A stretch of DNA of 35,421 nucleotides from Cryomorphaceae bacterium. Lineage in GTDB: Bacteria; Bacteroidota; Bacteroidia; Flavobacteriales_D; SKUL01. Within the stretch, counting starts at the first letter, position 1; each line of letters starts with the position of its first letter. The DNA lies in NCBI GenBank assembly GCA_007695365.1, contig REDV01000086.1, positions 1 to 35,421 on the forward strand, in the 5' to 3' direction. The translations under genes and the position numbers were made by a program. The notes beneath the pieces were generated by a model, which was not told the DNA's origin, did no database searches, and saw nothing but the letters and a program-made list of their open reading frames with translations. Positions 32,701 to 35,421 of this stretch are shown here, one piece after another.

Positions 32701-33582
32701 CGCAAACACGCGGATACTGCGGTAAAACAGGAATATCACCACGAGAAGCGCCGCCGCCGCCAGTGAAACCGTAAAAAAGATGTCGCGCTTGATTTGGGCC
32801 GCATTCACCGAAGCTGCCAGTGGTGCTCCAAACATTTCGAGGACCACACTTCCATGGGTCAACTCGTTGGTTTTTTTGGCAACTGCCCGTAACGAGTCGT
32901 AAAGCGCTGTGTTGAGCTGCGAGTCGTTGGCCGGAAAAGCCGGTTGGGCGAAAAGTACGAGATGGCGTTCATCCGGCGACATTAAAAAGCCGTCCACCAG
33001 CTCTAGTTGTTCATCCAGGTTGAACTGGTTGAGTCTGTTAAGCACCCTAAGCCCAAGTCCCAAAGGATCGGCCACCACAAAGCGCGAGGTAAGAAAACCT
33101 GAATGCGAGGTAATCTGGCGATGGTTTGCACGCGCCTGACTGCGAATCGCATCGGGGTGCTGCAAGGAATCGAGGTAGGCATAATCTGCATCTGTGAGCA
33201 GGAAAGGCAGCTGATCCATGATCAGGTCATATAGCCTTCCGGCATCGCCTTCATCCACCCGCATGGGTTCATCTTTGAGCAATTGAGGTTGGAGGGGTTC
33301 CAGCCACATAAGAAGTTCTTCGGCCACGTCGGCAAGGTGCATTTCGGCAGAAGAATCAGCCATCAGGTGGAGCACCACCCTATCTGAAAACACGGCGGCA
33401 TCCAGCGATTTGAGCACGCTTTGCGCGCGCTGGTCAGCAGGAAGCAGGTCGGTTACATCCTCTGAGAAAGAGATTCGCTGAATACTCCACAGAGCAAGGC
33501 CTGCCCATGCCAGCAGCAGCAAGGCCAGCAACCATCTGCGCGCGCGAAAAAAACGGTATATCGCTGTGAACAAGGCTCCCAT
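29746..33582 (-). CDS. Trifunctional MMPL exporter / PlsC-like acyltransferase / methyltransferase fusion
   Basis: This 1278-residue inner-membrane protein has three joined parts. Residues about 1-840 form an RND/MMPL exporter with two repeats: hydrophobic blocks at 268-410 and 660-800, the motif GISVDYALHVF (331-341) and its partner GLGIDYSIFIS (720-730), and large periplasmic loops between. Residues about 865-1060 form a PlsC-like lysophospholipid acyltransferase with NHQSFID (H897, D902; HX4D) and FPEGTR (963-968). Residues about 1085-1278 form a class-I methyltransferase with IVDIGCGYGF (1106-1115) and VLADVLHYLPAEDQ. The same three-part form exists in other Bacteroidota flexirubin-type clusters. 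Likely roles are export and acyl transfer of the aryl polyene lipid. It begins 3 bp after the GT2 gene and overlaps the oxidoreductase gene by 11 bp. Confidence 0.92.
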   Translation of the reverse strand: MGALFTAIYRFFRARRWLLALLLLAWAGLALWSIQRISFSEDVTDLLPADQRAQSVLKSLDAAVFSDRVVLHLMADSSAEMHLADVAEELLMWLEPLQPQLLKDEPMRVDEGDAGRLYDLIMDQLPFLLTDADYAYLDSLQHPDAIRSQARANHRQITSHSGFLTSRFVVADPLGLGLRVLNRLNQFNLDEQLELVDGFLMSPDERHLVLFAQPAFPANDSQLNTALYDSLRAVAKKTNELTHGSVVLEMFGAPLAASVNAAQIKRDIFFTVSLAAAALLVVIFLFYRSIRVFALILIPSLVGGASALAVFAWLGMSVSLIAVGIGSILLGISVDYALHVFTHFRSKGKVEETIHDLAEPTLLSSVTTAAAFFTLLTLHAPAMKNLGIFAAVSVLVGAATALLLLPHFLSQGMQLHESRRNSMIDRLNALRPDKSRWVVMGVLLLTGVLYFLPGEVGFEGDLLKMNYTTPELDRAEQNLNRISTASLKNVLLVSEGENWQQALETSYALQKKLKSQSPEGSLQALASFVSIVPTPEEALRRKARWDARMTPEYITFLSQEMNRAGMELGMRDGAYETFFRRAKESYSPPDYVEWASIPLFRHFVHREDERVQLVTVVRTEQEWRQQITQLAAGVSGVMVLDKQHITNEIIAFVSQDFERLVQWSLLIVFLVLLIAYGRIEVALFTFLPMMIAWTWTLGLMKLFGLQFNIFNIIISTFIFGLGIDYSIFISRSMMQHFKYGRDELVSYKNSIFMSAFTTTVGVGVLIFAQHPALRSIAGMSLVGIGSMVLIAYTLQPMLFRWAMIDRKERGLVPVNIINLVLGVFSLTYFFVGCLVLNVVMLFLHLFPFGNERKRRFFRGLMGTFLGSLAAIMVNVPRRYLNPHNEDFSKPAVVIANHQSFIDILITLNIHPNMVMVVKKWVYDSPVFGWAVRYAGYFHVNDGYERFIPRLRELVAQGCSIVVFPEGTRTEDGYLNRFHKGAFYLSEELKLDIVPIIFHGSHYSMPKGDSYLLKNGMVHRLIEPRIPFADRSWGDTYQERTKSIARHFKQRYATLRKEWESPDYFRDQLLRNYILKGPVLEWYTRIKTRMEGNYRFFHEHLPQSGTIVDIGCGYGFLAHILAWTSHERTVIGLDHDEEKIAVANNTSTPTPNLRFEVHNVLTDPLPRANAYVLADVLHYLPAEDQQRVLEACIGGLEPGGLILVRDADAALEERQRGTWLTEFLSTNIGFNKMNRNELCFVTRDFISGVAEQAGATVEVVDNTRFTSNVVYLIRAKDGR

Positions 33583-33585
33583 CCA

Positions 33586-34773
33586 TCAGCTTTTGAGAGG
33601 TTCTTTGCGAAAGAGCAAAAAGAGCAGATACAAGAGCAAGCCCACTGCTATTCCCGCAGTCAACGAGAGCATAACCGCTCCCAACAGGTACTGGCTGAAA
33701 TGAATACCGATATCCGCTACGCTGATTTCCGTGGAGAACTGCAGAGGCCGCTCCGAGGTATCAATCACCCATCCGCCCATCATGTAGCTTCCGTAGATGA
33801 TGAATGGAATCATGGGCGGGATGCTGATGTTGGATGCCAGGAGCACCACTACCTTGTTGAAGCGAATGAGATGGGCCACAAAAGCCGCCACCAGCATCTG
33901 GTAACCCCAAATGGGGAAAATTCCCATAAAAACCCCAAAGCCCACTTCGGCGGCGAGTTTGGCGTTGCTGGCTTTGGTTTTCAGGAGGTTTTTGTTGAGA
34001 AAGGCTTTGATGTTCGTCCAATTCAGGGAGCGAAAAAAAGAGCGCGGGTGGTGGTAGAAAAACGCCAACAGTACCAATATGGTATTCAACACGCTGATTC
34101 GCGCAAAATCGTGAAACGGCCTGAAGTGCGTAATGCGCGAGCCATCGGTGTGGTAAATCACCGATACCGGCACCGACACGATGCGTACTCCGCGCCATGC
34201 CAATCGCACCAGCACTTCTATCTCAAACTCGTATTTGCGGGTGTGAAAGCGCATGCCACTGATGGGTTCCAGTGGATACAAACGATAGCCAGATTGCGTA
34301 TCGGGCAGTTTCTGAAAGGTTTCCACATAAAACCAGAAATTAGAAAAGCGGTTTCCAAAACTGCTTTTTCCGGGTACACCTTCCTGGTCCATATTGCGCG
34401 CACCCACAATCATGCTTCCCGGATGCCGGGTTACTTCCTCCAGAAATTTGGGCAGGTCTTCCGTGAGGTGCTGCCCGTCGGAGTCTATGGTAATGGCATG
34501 GTGGTAGCCCGCTTGCCACGCCGCCCGAAACGCGTTTCGCAAAGCCATTCCTTTACCCTTGTTGCGGTCGTGATGCAGCACGAGAAAAGTATCCTCATAG
34601 GATTCGAGTAGCTGACGCGTATCATCGGTGGAGCCGTCGTTCACAATGACCACACGGTGGGTTTCGGCGGCAAGGCGCTCCAGCAGAGCCGGTAAAAAGG
34701 GGGCATTGTTGTACGTTGGAACCACGATGCAGCAGTCGGCTGCCCGCAACATGCTATCCAGCACGGAGGTCAT
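33586..34773 (-). CDS. Glycosyltransferase family 2 fused to DUF2062
   Basis: This membrane-bound glycosyltransferase has 395 residues. The GT2 domain (about 12-235) shows CIVVPTYNNAPFLPALLERL, VIVNDGSTDDT, the DxD-type metal site in TIDSDGQH (D97, D99) and SGYRLYPL; it looks like the polyprenyl-phosphate-sugar synthase branch. The C-terminal DUF2062 part (about 255-395) has three hydrophobic helices with GVFMGIFPIWGYQ and SNISIPPMIPF. The fusion is recurrent in flexirubin/aryl polyene clusters. The ATG at 34773 is chosen because it overlaps the dehydratase stop as ATGA; an upstream ATG at 34803 would overlap more. The acceptor is unknown, but the pigment's lipid or head group is a reasonable guess. 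The next gene begins after 3 bp. Confidence 0.9.
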   Translation of the reverse strand: MTSVLDSMLRAADCCIVVPTYNNAPFLPALLERLAAETHRVVIVNDGSTDDTRQLLESYEDTFLVLHHDRNKGKGMALRNAFRAAWQAGYHHAITIDSDGQHLTEDLPKFLEEVTRHPGSMIVGARNMDQEGVPGKSSFGNRFSNFWFYVETFQKLPDTQSGYRLYPLEPISGMRFHTRKYEFEIEVLVRLAWRGVRIVSVPVSVIYHTDGSRITHFRPFHDFARISVLNTILVLLAFFYHHPRSFFRSLNWTNIKAFLNKNLLKTKASNAKLAAEVGFGVFMGIFPIWGYQMLVAAFVAHLIRFNKVVVLLASNISIPPMIPFIIYGSYMMGGWVIDTSERPLQFSTEISVADIGIHFSQYLLGAVMLSLTAGIAVGLLLYLLFLLFRKEPLKS

Positions 34774-35141
34774 TCCTTGAGCAGACCTTTGAACTTGAAG
34801 CACACATCACCGTTAAACCAGGTGCTGCTCATCACTTTCACCGTTCCGTCTTCAAGGGTTTCGGTTTGCACTTTCACCTCCAGCTCATTGCCCTGCCGCG
34901 GGTCAACCACAGCGGTAAACTTCAAATCGGTCCCTTCCAGCACGCGAAGATCTCTGCCTGTAATAGCCGAAACGGCATCCACCACCATCTGCATGTGACA
35001 AACACCGGGCAAAATGGGCGATCCGGGAAAATGGCCGCCAAAAATATCGTGGGCAGCGTTCAGGCCAAAAAAGGCAATGTGGCCCGAGGATTCACCGTCC
35101 ACATCTACCTTGTGCAATTCGTATAGGTCGTTTAACAACAC
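34770..35141 (-). CDS. FabZ-like hotdog dehydratase of the pigment cluster
   Basis: This 123-residue single hotdog-fold protein resembles 3-hydroxyacyl-ACP dehydratases (FabZ/ApeI type), which would introduce each double bond of a polyene chain. The active-site helix region GGHFPGSPILPGVCHMQM holds the catalytic histidine (H37). The residue aligned with FabZ's catalytic glutamate (the E of PGVLIxE) is glutamine (Q51). The start is GTG at 35141, giving MLLNDLYELHKVD; TTG at 35138 is an alternative. The stop overlaps the GT2 start in an ATGA, so translation is probably coupled. TAAAGGTA at 35158-35165 is a weak minus-strand -7-like box. Upstream 85 bp separate it from the LolA-like gene. Confidence 0.87.
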   Translation of the reverse strand: MLLNDLYELHKVDVDGESSGHIAFFGLNAAHDIFGGHFPGSPILPGVCHMQMVVDAVSAITGRDLRVLEGTDLKFTAVVDPRQGNELEVKVQTETLEDGTVKVMSSTWFNGDVCFKFKGLLKE

Positions 35142-35226
35142 GGCTAAAGTAAAGCGGTAAAGGTACGTTTTAGAAATGTTTTGGTGAAGATGAAAAGCAA
35201 GGCCGGCATTCCGCGAAATTCTGAAC

Positions 35227-35421
35227 CTATCGCAGGGGCTCAGGCTTAAACACTTCTGCGGAAACAGGCTGGTTATACACCTGATTAGAGAAACGATACA
35301 CGGTAAAATCGCCGTTGGCGGCTGTCATCCTCATTTCACGTACGCGGTAATCATCGCCGAAAAAAAGTTCCATGTGGCTAACGTGTTCGGCCATCGTGCG
35401 ATCGGTGGGCGTCATGCGCAC
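35227..35421 (-). CDS. LolA-like outer-membrane lipoprotein carrier, C-terminal part
   Basis: Only the last 64 residues are inside the window; the start lies beyond the right edge. The end matches the LolA fold: MELFFGDDYRVREMRMTAANGDFTVYRFSNQVYNQPVSAEVFKPEPLR, where GD-x-T-x-Y-x-F-S-N-x-x-x-N-x-P-x-x-x-x-x-F is the usual closing pattern of LolA proteins. Housekeeping LolA moves lipoproteins to the outer membrane. A cluster-specific paralogue in aryl polyene loci is thought to help carry the lipid product. Its place before the dehydratase gene on the same strand, 85 bp away, supports the cluster paralogue. Confidence 0.78.
   Translation of the reverse strand: MRMTPTDRTMAEHVSHMELFFGDDYRVREMRMTAANGDFTVYRFSNQVYNQPVSAEVFKPEPLR

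Noticed and set aside
33700-34611. Plus-strand open frame (303 codons) opposite the GT2-DUF2062 gene
   Set aside because: Composition is random-like with no motif, and the opposite strand has a clear GT2 domain with DxD and an ATGA-coupled start.

Overview
The window looks like a chromosomal segment of a member of the Bacteroidota, most likely in or near the Flavobacteriales. It has type IX secretion proteins (a PorV/PorQ-family protein followed by a PorU-type C25 peptidase), a DUF5686 surface protein with a carboxypeptidase-like N-terminal domain, a half-length TauE/SafE protein, a flexirubin/aryl-polyene-type gene cluster and TAnnTTTG -7 promoter boxes. Coding density is very high. I see no tRNA, rRNA, CRISPR array, insertion sequence or prophage.

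Left part (1-5151): a broken RHS-repeat fragment lies at the edge, then hemL (tetrapyrrole synthesis, minus strand). Divergent from hemL is a kynureninase - kynurenine 3-monooxygenase - secreted protein operon for tryptophan breakdown. The two divergent promoters lie almost back to back in 80 bp.

Middle (5155-20913): a membrane-anchored SpoIIE/PP2C-type phosphatase and a glyoxalase-II-like hydrolase lie on the minus strand. A large outer-membrane protein (peptidase-MA-like + TolB-like propeller + barrel), a TauE/SafE protein and an M20 amidohydrolase lie on the plus strand. Then come recQ and tatC (divergent), the DUF5686 protein with lptB, pssA-purS on the minus strand, and the PorV/PorQ-like protein. 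Three convergent gene pairs abut or overlap at their stops, leaving no room for ordinary terminators.

Plus-strand block 20885-28181: a 1701-residue PorU2-type sortase/peptidase overlaps the end of the PorV-like gene. A TlpA-type thioredoxin lipoprotein and an A/T-rich methyltransferase gene with a zinc-ribbon-like N-terminus follow.

Right part (28239-35421, minus strand): the most interesting system. Five tightly packed genes encode a LolA-like protein, a FabZ-like dehydratase, a GT2-DUF2062 fusion, a 1278-residue MMPL-exporter/PlsC-acyltransferase/methyltransferase fusion, and a CrtI-like FAD oxidoreductase. This matches one end of a flexirubin or aryl polyene pigment cluster. The ketosynthase, acyl-carrier-protein and ammonia-lyase genes would be expected beyond the right edge. 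The LolA-like protein and exporter fit movement of the lipid-linked pigment to the outer membrane, and the acyltransferase and glycosyltransferase fit its assembly.

Functions are assigned from visible motifs and family knowledge only; no database search was run.
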